Positions 1 through 5,010 of a stretch of 5,010 nucleotides of DNA are shown in pieces. Source of the stretch: Candidatus Omnitrophota bacterium (GTDB lineage Bacteria; Omnitrophota; Gorgyraeia; 2-02-FULL-51-18; JAGOUK01); NCBI GenBank assembly GCA_020058965.1, contig JAGVCY010000064.1, forward strand, positions 1-5,010, in the 5' to 3' direction. The notes beneath the pieces are model-generated. The model was not told the DNA's origin. It did not search any database and worked only from the letters and a program-made list of their open reading frames with translations. How positions within the stretch are numbered: the stretch's first letter is position 1; each line of letters starts with the position of its first letter. Made by a program: the position numbers and the translations under genes.

Positions 1-23
1 GCGGTAGTGGCGGCATGCGCCGC

Positions 24-28
24 GGGAG
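24..28 (+). promoter_or_regulatory. Shine-Dalgarno for msrA (supports ATG 37)
   Basis: GGGAG lies 8 nt before ATG 37, a good ribosome-binding spacing. It favours this start over GTG 7 or a start outside the window. In a GC-rich stretch such a match can occur by chance. Confidence 0.5.
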
Positions 29-36
29 TGTGCACG

Positions 37-573
37 ATGGTGACGGCAAAACCCAGGACGGAAGAAGCGATGTTTGGCGCTGGCTGCTTTTGGGGCGTTG
101 AAAAAATATTCGGTAAGGTTCCCGGCGTTGTTGAAACGCAGGTGGGGTATGCCGGCGGTACCGTGCCCAACCCAACCTATGAGGCGGTCTGCAGCGGCAA
201 GACAGGGCATGCGGAAGTGGTTCGGGTGGTGTTTGACCCGGCCAAAACGACCTATACGGACTTGTTGGAAATATTTTGGAAATATCATGACCCAACGACG
301 CCGGATCAGCAGGGCCCGGATCATGGCAGTCAGTACCGATCGGTCATTTTTACATTTTCGCCCGAACAGGATCGCCTGGCCCGCGCCAGCGTAAGAATCT
401 TGGATGAAGCGAAGGTCTTCGGTGCTCCGATTGTGACCGAGGTGGTTTCGTCGGCGCCTTTTTATATGGGTGAGGCCTATCACCAAAAGTATCTTGAAAA
501 AAACCCCCACGGCTATTGCTCGCACCGCCTACGATCCCCTAAATTGGGCGAGATATTGCGGGCAGGTCTCTAA
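37..573 (+). CDS. msrA: Peptide-methionine (S)-S-oxide reductase MsrA
   Basis: This enzyme reduces the S-epimer of methionine sulfoxide in proteins and free methionine, repairing oxidative damage with electrons normally supplied by thioredoxin. Counting from ATG 37 (178 aa), the sequence shows the family signature GCFWG with the catalytic cysteine at residue 17, TGHAE with the acidic active-site residue E60, and GPDHGSQYRS carrying D95 and Y100. A second cysteine, C161 in the C-terminal GYCSH, is the likely resolving cysteine. The catalytic domain looks complete for a single-domain MsrA, with no fused MsrB. ATG 37 is chosen because GGGAG lies 8 nt upstream. However, the frame stays open to the window edge (GTG at 7 is another start), so an N-terminal extension cannot be excluded. 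The family call is very secure; the start is moderately secure. Confidence 0.95.
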   Translation: MVTAKPRTEEAMFGAGCFWGVEKIFGKVPGVVETQVGYAGGTVPNPTYEAVCSGKTGHAEVVRVVFDPAKTTYTDLLEIFWKYHDPTTPDQQGPDHGSQYRSVIFTFSPEQDRLARASVRILDEAKVFGAPIVTEVVSSAPFYMGEAYHQKYLEKNPHGYCSHRLRSPKLGEILRAGL

Positions 574-585
574 ATGTCTCTAAAC
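566..585 (+). repeat. Short tandem repeat across the msrA stop codon
   Basis: GTCTCTAAAT (566-575) is followed directly by GTCTCTAAAC (576-585), so nine of ten bases are repeated in tandem. The first copy contains the msrA stop TAA (571-573). It looks like a small slippage duplication; no function is evident. Confidence 0.6.
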
Positions 586-590
586 CCTTG

Positions 591-618
591 TTGCTTCCAG
601 GCGTCTAAAGAGTAGAAT
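591..618 (+). promoter_or_regulatory. Possible promoter for the helical-repeat protein gene
   Basis: TTGCTT (591-596) and TAGAAT (613-618) are separated by 16 nt and resemble sigma-70 -35 and -10 boxes (3/6 and 5/6 matches). They lie in the gap after msrA and would give a leader of roughly 40 nt before ATG 665. TTGTTG at 588 is an alternative -35 with worse spacing. This is inference from consensus only. Confidence 0.3.
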
Positions 619-652
619 ATGCGCAAAGTTTTATTTAACACAACAATGATAA

Positions 653-658
653 AAGGAG
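653..658 (+). promoter_or_regulatory. Strong Shine-Dalgarno for the gene at 665
   Basis: AAGGAG, within AAAAGGAG, ends 6 nt before ATG 665. This is the strongest ribosome-binding site in the window. It fixes the start of the exported helical protein and suggests efficient translation. Confidence 0.75.
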
Positions 659-664
659 TTAGTT

Positions 665-1228
665 ATGAAAAAAGTTAGCATGTTAGTGATCGCAAGTCTC
701 GTTCTGGGGATCTCGGTTGTTCCGGCTTTTGCCGGTGAAAAGGGTTGGTTTGGGAAAGAGAACCGCGGTGAGCGCAAGGAGTTCAAGCAACAGCAACATC
801 AGGAAAACAAGGAATTCCGCAAGGAAGTCAAAGATTTGCCCGCGGATCAACGCTTAACCGCGGTGCAGCAGCAACGGCAGCAGCAGTTCGCCGAAAATAA
901 GGTCTTCATTCAAAAACAGCATGACGCCAAATTCGCCGAACTGGATAAAAAACTTGCCCAAAACACAAAGTTGACGGATGCTCAGAAATCCGCCATCAAG
1001 ACTCAGGTCCAAACTCAGTATCGAGAGAACATGGCTTTCCGCGAAAAGCAGTTCGCGGACGGTCAGGATTATGTCGCTAAGCTCGTGAATGACGCAAGTC
1101 TGACTCCCGATCAGCGCCGCTCGGCTCTTGAAACCTATCGCCAGCAGCAAATGAAAGCAGGTAAGGAGTATTTTCAGGGTCAGCGCACCGAAAATAAGGA
1201 CCTCAAGGCATCACTCAAAAAGAAATAG
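665..1228 (+). CDS. Exported helical repeat protein with LTxxQ-type motifs
   Basis: A 187-aa protein with a clear Sec signal peptide: lysines at 2-3, a hydrophobic core to about residue 20, and AFA before a predicted cleavage after A23. The mature part has no cysteine, is rich in Gln, Lys, Glu and Arg, and should be almost all alpha-helical. It is built from units of 44-45 residues. EN pairs fall at residues 32, 77 and 121, with a degenerate fourth unit near 166 (GKEYF). The motifs LPADQ (58), LTDAQ (103) and LTPDQ (146) follow each EN by 25-26 residues. LTxxQ motifs are known from the Spy/CpxP periplasmic chaperone and stress-sensor family, so a periplasmic role of that kind is possible, but the repeat layout differs and I do not recognise a specific family. 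The gene ends 13 nt before a tRNA with no terminator visible. It is certain as a gene; function is unknown. Confidence 0.9.
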   Translation: MKKVSMLVIASLVLGISVVPAFAGEKGWFGKENRGERKEFKQQQHQENKEFRKEVKDLPADQRLTAVQQQRQQQFAENKVFIQKQHDAKFAELDKKLAQNTKLTDAQKSAIKTQVQTQYRENMAFREKQFADGQDYVAKLVNDASLTPDQRRSALETYRQQQMKAGKEYFQGQRTENKDLKASLKKK

Positions 1229-1241
1229 AGCGCCAGCGTTC

Positions 1242-1318
1242 GTCCCCGTAGCTCAGTTGGATAGAGCATCTGCCTTCTAAGCAGGAGGTCGGCCGTTCGA
1301 GTCGGCCCGGGGACACCA
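1242..1318 (+). tRNA. tRNA-Arg (anticodon UCU), CCA encoded
   Basis: A full cloverleaf can be folded by eye. The acceptor stem is GTCCCCG (1242-1248) with CGGGGAC (1308-1314), seven perfect pairs. The D stem is GCTC/GAGC (1251-1254, 1264-1267). The anticodon stem is TCTGC/GCAGG (1269-1273, 1281-1285, one T-G pair) around loop CTTCTAA, and the T stem is GGCCG/CGGCC (1291-1295, 1303-1307) around TTCGAGT. The anticodon TCT is at 1276-1278 and reads the AGA (and AGG) arginine codons. The discriminator is A1315, and the 3' CCA is genomically encoded at 1316-1318. The variable loop is the short type (AGGTC). It sits between two protein genes on the same strand, with no terminator visible on either side. 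Confidence 0.97.
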
Positions 1319-1358
1319 CTAAATGGAAAAAGACAGAGGACGGGGGATCGAGACGGAG

Positions 1359-1709
1359 ATGAAAAATTGCATGATTTTTAAGTGCTTTACTTGCGCGTTA
1401 GTTTTGCTCAGCACTGCCGACGCGGCTGAAGCAGGTCTGTTTCCCCGCAGGCGACAACCCGCCCAGCAGCAACGCCCCGTCCAGCGGCAACGCGCCCCTC
1501 AGCGCCGGCAGGTTCAAATCCCCGCGCGCCCGCATCGCGATTCCCTTCAGGAGCATTTGGATAAAAAAATGGCAAGAGAGGCCCTTCATAAAAACAGCGC
1601 CCCGGGAAACGGGGGAAAAAATCCGTCTCACCAAGAGCCCGAGCAGCCCGTTTACACCCCCCGCGTACTTACCTCCAAGGATTCGTCCAGCTCCGTCCTC
1701 GTCCATTGA
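1359..1709 (+). CDS. Small secreted Arg/Gln/Pro-rich protein, unknown function
   Basis: From ATG 1359 the product is 116 aa. Residues 1-25 form a signal peptide (K2 and K8, a hydrophobic stretch, then AEA before G26). The mature protein is low-complexity and strongly basic: residues 29-60 are mostly Arg, Gln and Pro. A short helix-prone stretch follows (about 61-78, with DSLQEHLDKKMAREAL), then a Gly/Pro/Ser-rich tail. No domain is recognised. The start is uncertain: ATG 1323 in the same frame gives 128 aa but would begin 4 nt after the tRNA CCA end and push the hydrophobic segment inward, and ATG 1371 gives 112 aa. GGAG at 1355-1358 directly abuts ATG 1359 and lies 12 nt before ATG 1371, so it decides neither. 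The signal peptide, which fits the exported neighbours, is the main reason to believe the gene is real. Confidence 0.65.
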   Translation: MKNCMIFKCFTCALVLLSTADAAEAGLFPRRRQPAQQQRPVQRQRAPQRRQVQIPARPHRDSLQEHLDKKMAREALHKNSAPGNGGKNPSHQEPEQPVYTPRVLTSKDSSSSVLVH

Positions 1710-1752
1710 ATAGTTAGAGATGTCAATAGAATGTAATTATTTGTAAGAAATA

Positions 1753-1780
1753 TTGATTTTTAGCATATCATCCGTATACT
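1753..1780 (+). promoter_or_regulatory. Sigma-70-like promoter for the gene at 1789, probably leaderless
   Basis: TTGATT (1753-1758) and TATACT (1775-1780) are 16 nt apart, matching the consensus at 4/6 and 5/6 positions, in an AT-rich gap. The -10 ends only 8 nt before ATG 1789. Transcription starting 6-7 nt after the -10 would therefore begin at or within about 2 nt of the start codon. No Shine-Dalgarno is present. A leaderless transcript is inferred. Confidence 0.5.
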
Positions 1781-1788
1781 CTGATTAG

Positions 1789-2067
1789 ATGAAGACACAG
1801 AAGCTGATTTTAATAGTAATGACGGTTTTTTTGATATGCGGGCTTGCCGCAGATTCAAAGTCGGCTTTTGCCGACTATAGTTCCAGCAATAACCAGGGGC
1901 GGTCGTCTCGCCGGGATGCGAGCGGCTTTTGGAGTCAGAGCGCCTCCTCTTCCAGCCACGCACCCACGACGCCGGAGATCTCTCAGGGCCTTTACGGCAC
2001 CGACCCGAGCCAGTATGATACTTCCGAGAGCAACGATACGCCGGAAGTCATTAACCAGGCCGGGTAA
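1789..2067 (+). CDS. Small secreted Ser-rich protein, unknown function
   Basis: A 92-aa product with a convincing Sec signal peptide: MKTQK, then a hydrophobic core to about residue 20, with SAFA before a predicted cleavage after A28. The mature 64 residues are polar and low in complexity, with Ser runs at about 31-33 and 51-57 and an acidic, Thr/Ser/Asp-rich end. No cysteine remains in the mature part, and no domain is recognised; the mature part is probably disordered. A promoter-like element immediately precedes the ATG. The AsmA-like gene begins 43 nt after the stop with no visible terminator, so the two are probably co-transcribed. The product could be a minor envelope protein, but nothing in the sequence gives a role. 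Confidence 0.7.
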   Translation: MKTQKLILIVMTVFLICGLAADSKSAFADYSSSNNQGRSSRRDASGFWSQSASSSSHAPTTPEISQGLYGTDPSQYDTSESNDTPEVINQAG

Positions 2068-2110
2068 TTTCAGCGCTTCTAGTTATTTGCCCCGTTCCAA
2101 GAGCCGTTAA

Positions 2111-3817
2111 ATGAAAAAAATATTATTTATAGCCGTTGTTGTCATTTTTATTATCCTGGCTGTCATTGGGATCGGCGTTGGTTTTGCCGCGCTGCGTCCG
2201 GAAGCGCATCGAGTTAAAATCGAGCAGGCCTTGGAAAAATATTTTAATGGGGACGCCAAAATCGCGCATTTGTCTTTGGTGTGGCAAAACCAATACCCGG
2301 GTTTGGAGATTCAAAATATTGATCTGAGACCGCATGGATCAGCTTCACAGGAGACTCAGCCGCAGGCGAACGCGGATAGTTTTACCGCGGATTCGGCACG
2401 GCTTTTTATGGATTTTAATGCTTTGCTCAAAAAGGAGTTGCGGGTCAAATCGGTGCTCCTGGATCGGCCGCGGCTTAATTTGACACGCCCCGCCGATGGG
2501 CATGGGCAGAATGGCATGAGGGTCCAAGGGGGCGCGTCCGGAGATCCGCTGGGATGGGGAGGCATGACCTGGAAGGTGGATGAGGTCGTCTTACAGAACG
2601 GCGAGCTTCACTACTTGAGCGGCGGACCCGGGCATCCGCATGACTGGAGCTTAAAAAATCTAAATTTAAAAGTCCGGCCGAAGCGGCCCGATCAGGGCAT
2701 CGCATTTGAAGGAAAGGCAGCCATCCTGACGGATACGACCAACACCAATTTTTCCGGAACGCTTCATCGGGAAGGCGGGTCGGGCGGATGGACGCTGATG
2801 TTCTCAAAAATTCGGGCGGGGTTTGCGGATGTTTCGGTCCGCTCATTGGAAGAGGCGATTCCAATCTTGGAAGCGGCAGGGCTGAGGGGCCGCCTAGCCG
2901 GAGCGTTGAGCGCATCCATCGAGCGCTTGTCCTACGAGGCTGGAAATTGGACGGATGTCGCCGGCAGCGTGCAGGTGGAAGGAGCCAAGTTTTTTATTCG
3001 CGTTTTCAAGAGCCCTTTGACAGAATTTAATTTGAGTACTCAATTTGACCGGGATACGGTGGTGATTTCGTCGTTGGACGGAGAAGTCGCGCACGGGACA
3101 TTTCGCGGTCATGGAGAAATCCGAAATCTCAATAAGCCGGATCCCGACGCGTCATTTGAAATGAATGTCGATAGGATCAATCTGTCGGAATTATTTTCGC
3201 GGCCGGCGAACGGGCGCCCTCAGTTGGCGGGCCGTATCGCGTTTGATGTTAACGGCTTGGTCCAAGGCCGCGAACGCAGGCAATGGCTTGCCACGCTGCA
3301 GGGGCAAGGCCGCGCGTCGTTGACCGACGGAGTTCTGACGAATTTAAATATCATGCGGATGATCTTCGACAAACTCGCAGTGTCGCTACCGGGAGCGCGG
3401 GAGGCCTTCGCCCAGTCCATGCCGCCGCAAATCAGTCAACTGCTGTCGCTGCCCGACACCCATCTCTCACCCACCGACATTAATTTTACATTTGGAAACG
3501 GCGGGATAGCTTACGCCAACTTTAGAATTGCCGGAGACGGCTTCGAGATTTACGGCTCGGGACAGCAAGGATTTGGCGGAGATATCGACTTTAAAACTAC
3601 TATCGTCCTCGACGCTCAAATATCATCCTACATCGTGTACTGCTGTCCCGACGCGTCCGCGCTTGCCGATTCGAGCGGCCGCCTCGTGATGCCGGTCCGC
3701 ATCAGCGGAACCATCCGAAACATCCGCATCGAACCGGACACCAACTACCTGATCCGAAAGGTGCTGGGCGTCAAAGGCCCCGAATACCTCATGAAGGCAT
3801 TGCAGCAAAAAGTATAA
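2111..3817 (+). CDS. AsmA-like membrane-anchored envelope protein
   Basis: A 568-aa protein with one N-terminal membrane anchor (about residues 4-28) and a large, beta-rich exported part. The N-terminal region reads like AsmA relatives: a short helix after the anchor (RVKIEQALEKYF), then strands ending in LEIQNIDL and an ELRVKSVLLDRPRLNL segment (109-124). The C-terminal half has the repeated AsmA pattern: GQGRASLTDGVLTNLNI (398-413), a GGIAYANFRIAGDGFEIYGSG stretch (464-484), and GRLVMPVRISGTIRNIRI (523-540). AsmA-family proteins are anchored in the inner membrane and span the periplasm; members such as YhdP and TamB are implicated in lipid transport or outer-membrane assembly. That role is inferred here. 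The length is close to that of E. coli AsmA and much shorter than YhdP or TamB. A weak Shine-Dalgarno, AAGAG (2099-2103), lies 7 nt before ATG 2111. It probably shares a transcript with the gene at 1789. Confidence 0.85.
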   Translation: MKKILFIAVVVIFIILAVIGIGVGFAALRPEAHRVKIEQALEKYFNGDAKIAHLSLVWQNQYPGLEIQNIDLRPHGSASQETQPQANADSFTADSARLFMDFNALLKKELRVKSVLLDRPRLNLTRPADGHGQNGMRVQGGASGDPLGWGGMTWKVDEVVLQNGELHYLSGGPGHPHDWSLKNLNLKVRPKRPDQGIAFEGKAAILTDTTNTNFSGTLHREGGSGGWTLMFSKIRAGFADVSVRSLEEAIPILEAAGLRGRLAGALSASIERLSYEAGNWTDVAGSVQVEGAKFFIRVFKSPLTEFNLSTQFDRDTVVISSLDGEVAHGTFRGHGEIRNLNKPDPDASFEMNVDRINLSELFSRPANGRPQLAGRIAFDVNGLVQGRERRQWLATLQGQGRASLTDGVLTNLNIMRMIFDKLAVSLPGAREAFAQSMPPQISQLLSLPDTHLSPTDINFTFGNGGIAYANFRIAGDGFEIYGSGQQGFGGDIDFKTTIVLDAQISSYIVYCCPDASALADSSGRLVMPVRISGTIRNIRIEPDTNYLIRKVLGVKGPEYLMKALQQKV

Positions 3818-3852
3818 AAATGATTAATCGGATAGTGGCGCAGGGGCGGAGC

Positions 3853-3861
3853 TGATATAAT
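3853..3861 (+). promoter_or_regulatory. Extended -10 promoter for the gene at 3871, probably leaderless
   Basis: TGATATAAT is a perfect extended -10 (TGn followed by TATAAT). It ends 9 nt before ATG 3871, so transcription should start within about 3 nt of the start codon. No convincing -35 is seen, which is usual for extended -10 promoters. No Shine-Dalgarno lies at a useful distance; GGAG at 3848-3851 is 19 nt away and upstream of the expected transcript start. Confidence 0.55.
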
Positions 3862-3870
3862 CTTCTGATT

Positions 3871-4314
3871 ATGGCGATCACCCGCAGCGCACGGCTTAAA
3901 AAAATCCTCGCGAAGGACCCGGCTTTTACCAATGTTTTGGCCGCGACCCTTATGCTGTGCTTTGAGTCACTCTGGGCGGTTATTTTATTCGACAGCGGAC
4001 GAATGACGGTCGGCATCAATACGGGGTGGAGCCTTCAACTGGTTGCAGCCGGCCTGATCATTATTTTGACCGCGCCCTTTTTGCTGGGGAGTGTCTTTTT
4101 GGCTTCATCCATGTCGGATGTCGCCCGTCGAATTATCAGGGTCTGCAGTATTTTGATAGGCCTCGCTTCGGCGGTTTTTGCGGCGGGCGTTTGGCTGGAG
4201 GTGGGCGCTCATCTTCCGATGAGTTTTATGGTGACACGGCTGCCGTTCGTTCTGTTTGGTATCTTCACGCTGATGCGGATCCGGCTGCTTCGGACGCAGA
4301 CGATCGAAGTTTAA
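3871..4314 (+). CDS. Four-helix integral membrane protein, unknown function
   Basis: A 147-aa protein with a basic N-terminus (R5, R8, K10, K11, K15) and four hydrophobic segments at about residues 20-40, 52-79, 88-110 and 115-137. An Arg pair (R87, R88) precedes the third segment, and basic residues (R136, R138, R141) end the last one. The positive-inside rule suggests that both termini are cytoplasmic. No family is recognised and no catalytic or metal-binding motif stands out. It has its own extended -10 promoter 53 nt after the AsmA-like gene, so it is probably a separate unit. It converges on the DCC-family gene, with a 15-nt gap between the stop codons. Confidence 0.75.
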   Translation: MAITRSARLKKILAKDPAFTNVLAATLMLCFESLWAVILFDSGRMTVGINTGWSLQLVAAGLIIILTAPFLLGSVFLASSMSDVARRIIRVCSILIGLASAVFAAGVWLEVGAHLPMSFMVTRLPFVLFGIFTLMRIRLLRTQTIEV

Positions 4315-4329
4315 TCTGAGCGGGCCTGG

Positions 4330-4731
4330 TCAGTCTAAAAAGCGACTTTTTAGGGCAGGATCCGGCAGGGGGCAGGCGTCGAGTTTTCCGAACCATCGGT
4401 AGCGCCGAGCGGCGATAAAGTCGTAGACTGCGTCACGGAATTTCTTGGGAAATATTTTGAACGCGGTCAACCAGCACCAAGGCGCGTTCAAGCGATTGAC
4501 TATTTGCATCCAGGCGTCGGACTTGAGCCAGATCTGACCGTCGGAGACTAAAATGATACCGCCGTCGACGCCGGCCGGATGCCGGCCCGAGAGCAGGACT
4601 TCAGCCGCATGTGATTGAAGCGAAGCGAATTTAAAAATTGATTTTTTGTCCCGACGGATCACCCATTGGACAGACCGGTGGCAGAGATTGCAAATACCGT
4701 CGAAGCAAATGACTGACAAAGTGTTCGCCAT
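4330..4731 (-). CDS. DCC family thiol-disulfide oxidoreductase-like protein (YuxK/DUF393)
   Basis: A 133-aa protein matching the DCC family over its whole length. These proteins have a thioredoxin-like signature, and their physiological substrate is generally not known. The defining FDGxCxLC motif is at residues 10-17, with D11, C14 and C17 (a CxxC pair). Family hallmarks follow: RRDKK and FKFASLQS (26-40), GGIILVSDG (57-65), a KSDA segment (70-73), IFPKKFRDAVYDFIAARRYRWFGK (93-116), and a C-terminal CPLPDPALKSRFLD. No signal peptide is present, so it is probably cytoplasmic. Start ATG 4731 sits directly in front of the conserved core. The gene is divergent from the PilZ gene with only 44 nt between starts. 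Confidence 0.9.
   Translation of the reverse strand: MANTLSVICFDGICNLCHRSVQWVIRRDKKSIFKFASLQSHAAEVLLSGRHPAGVDGGIILVSDGQIWLKSDAWMQIVNRLNAPWCWLTAFKIFPKKFRDAVYDFIAARRYRWFGKLDACPLPDPALKSRFLD
4335..4353. repeat. Perfect inverted repeat at convergent gene ends
   Basis: CTAAAAAG (4335-4342) and CTTTTTAG (4346-4353) are exact inverted copies around a 3-nt loop (CGA). The repeat covers the last codons of the minus-strand DCC gene, just after the plus-strand gene's stop. It could slow or stop transcription from either side, but the stem is AT-rich and no separate U-tract follows, so it is not a classical terminator. Confidence 0.5.
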
Positions 4732-4738
4732 GACCTGT

Positions 4739-4747
4739 ATTTTATCA
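4739..4747 (-). promoter_or_regulatory. Extended -10 promoter for the DCC gene, probably leaderless
   Basis: Read on the minus strand this is TGATAAAAT, an extended -10 with a 5/6 match to TATAAT. Only 7 nt (ACAGGTC) separate it from ATG 4731, so the transcript should start at or next to the start codon. The AGG in those 7 nt is too short and too close to act as a normal ribosome-binding site. Confidence 0.45.
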
Positions 4748-4760
4748 GAACCACATCCAC

Positions 4761-4766
4761 AGAAGG
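4761..4766 (+). promoter_or_regulatory. Shine-Dalgarno for the PilZ gene
   Basis: AGAAGG ends 9 nt before ATG 4776 and supports that start over the in-frame ATG at 4800. Confidence 0.5.
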
Positions 4767-4775
4767 CCTAATTGC

Positions 4776-5010
4776 ATGGAGCCAGAAAAAACCCCGTTCA
4801 TGGACCGCCGTCAGTACACGCGGTTGGTCGACACGCTCATCGTGCGTTGCGCCCGCCTAGGGCCACCGCCGGCCCGATCCCCGATCGAAGCCCATTGGAT
4901 GGCCTCAACGGTGGATGTCAGTGAGGGCGGTATTCTGTTGCGTTGTTCGGAGCGGCTGCGTTTGGGCGAGGCGCTGCAGATTATTTTGGGGCTTGAAAGG
5001 AATTCAAAGC
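4776..5010 (+). CDS. PilZ domain protein (3' end beyond window)
   Basis: The frame is open from ATG 4776 to the right edge (78 codons seen) and encodes the N-terminal half of a PilZ domain. PilZ domains bind the second messenger cyclic di-GMP and control motility, biofilm or envelope processes. Both binding signatures are present: RxxxR (R12-Q-Y-T-R16) and [D/N]xSxxG (D47-V-S49-E-G-G52), followed by the usual strand ILLRCSERLRLGEALQIIL. Keeping both motifs suggests that ligand binding is retained. The linker between the motifs has a Pro-rich insert (GPPPARSP, residues 29-36). No other domain precedes PilZ. Whether an effector domain follows cannot be seen. The promoter must lie in the 44-nt divergent gap or inside the DCC gene. 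Confidence 0.85.
   Translation, partial: MEPEKTPFMDRRQYTRLVDTLIVRCARLGPPPARSPIEAHWMASTVDVSEGGILLRCSERLRLGEALQIILGLERNSK

Noticed and set aside
854..1150. 98-codon minus-strand frame opposite the helical-repeat gene
   Set aside because: The Leu-rich translation is what the reverse complement of Gln/Lys/Glu-rich codons gives, and no independent signal supports it.
1296..1318. tRNA 3' end as a possible integration (att) site
   Set aside because: No second copy of the tRNA 3' end and no integrase or phage gene is seen in the window.
1600..1614. CCCCG-GGAAA-CGGGG hairpin followed by an A run
   Set aside because: It lies inside the gene at 1359. The run after it is A and not T on the plus strand, and on the minus strand the T run precedes the stem, so it does not fit an intrinsic terminator.
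2475..2915. 146-codon open frame on the minus strand inside the AsmA-like gene
   Set aside because: It is an antisense shadow of a well-supported gene, with a Pro/Arg/Ser-rich translation, no domain and no ribosome-binding site seen.
4026..4319. 97-codon plus-strand frame overlapping the four-helix membrane protein
   Set aside because: It is a +1-type shadow with Gly/Asp/Arg-rich composition and no start signal; the membrane-protein frame has the promoter and coherent hydrophobic segments.
4573..4587. GC-rich hairpin GGCCGG-ATG-CCGGCC
   Set aside because: It is a strong 6-bp stem but lies inside the DCC coding sequence and has no U-tract on either strand, so it is not supported as a terminator.

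Overview
The window looks like ordinary chromosomal DNA from a Gram-negative (diderm) bacterium. The signs are an AsmA-like envelope protein, three Sec-type signal peptides on small exported proteins, a PilZ domain protein and a CCA-encoding tRNA. Base composition is mixed, with moderately GC-rich genes and AT-rich gaps. Several products look like orphans, so the source may be a poorly sampled lineage; something like an uncultured Omnitrophota-type or deltaproteobacterial-type genome is possible, but this is a weak guess from style and not from a marker gene.

Layout on the plus strand: peptide methionine sulfoxide reductase MsrA (about 37-573, frame open to the left edge); an exported helical protein built from 44-45-residue repeats with LTxxQ-type motifs (665-1228); tRNA-Arg(UCU) (1242-1318) only 13 nt later; a small secreted Arg/Gln/Pro-rich protein (about 1359-1709); a small secreted Ser-rich protein (1789-2067); an AsmA-like membrane-anchored protein (2111-3817); and a four-helix membrane protein of unknown role (3871-4314). 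A DCC-family (YuxK/DUF393) thiol-disulfide oxidoreductase-like gene lies on the minus strand (4330-4731), convergent with the four-helix protein. It is divergent from a PilZ-domain gene (4776 to the right edge) that is cut off by the window.

The common theme is the cell envelope: oxidative or thiol maintenance (MsrA, DCC), exported small proteins, and an AsmA-type protein of the kind linked to outer-membrane and lipid homeostasis. Clear mobile elements, CRISPR arrays or phage genes are absent. The two most interesting signals are the regular internal repeat of the 665-1228 protein, and three genes whose -10-like element sits only 7-9 nt before the ATG with no good Shine-Dalgarno, which predicts leaderless mRNAs. 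No stretch over 300 bases lacks a gene.
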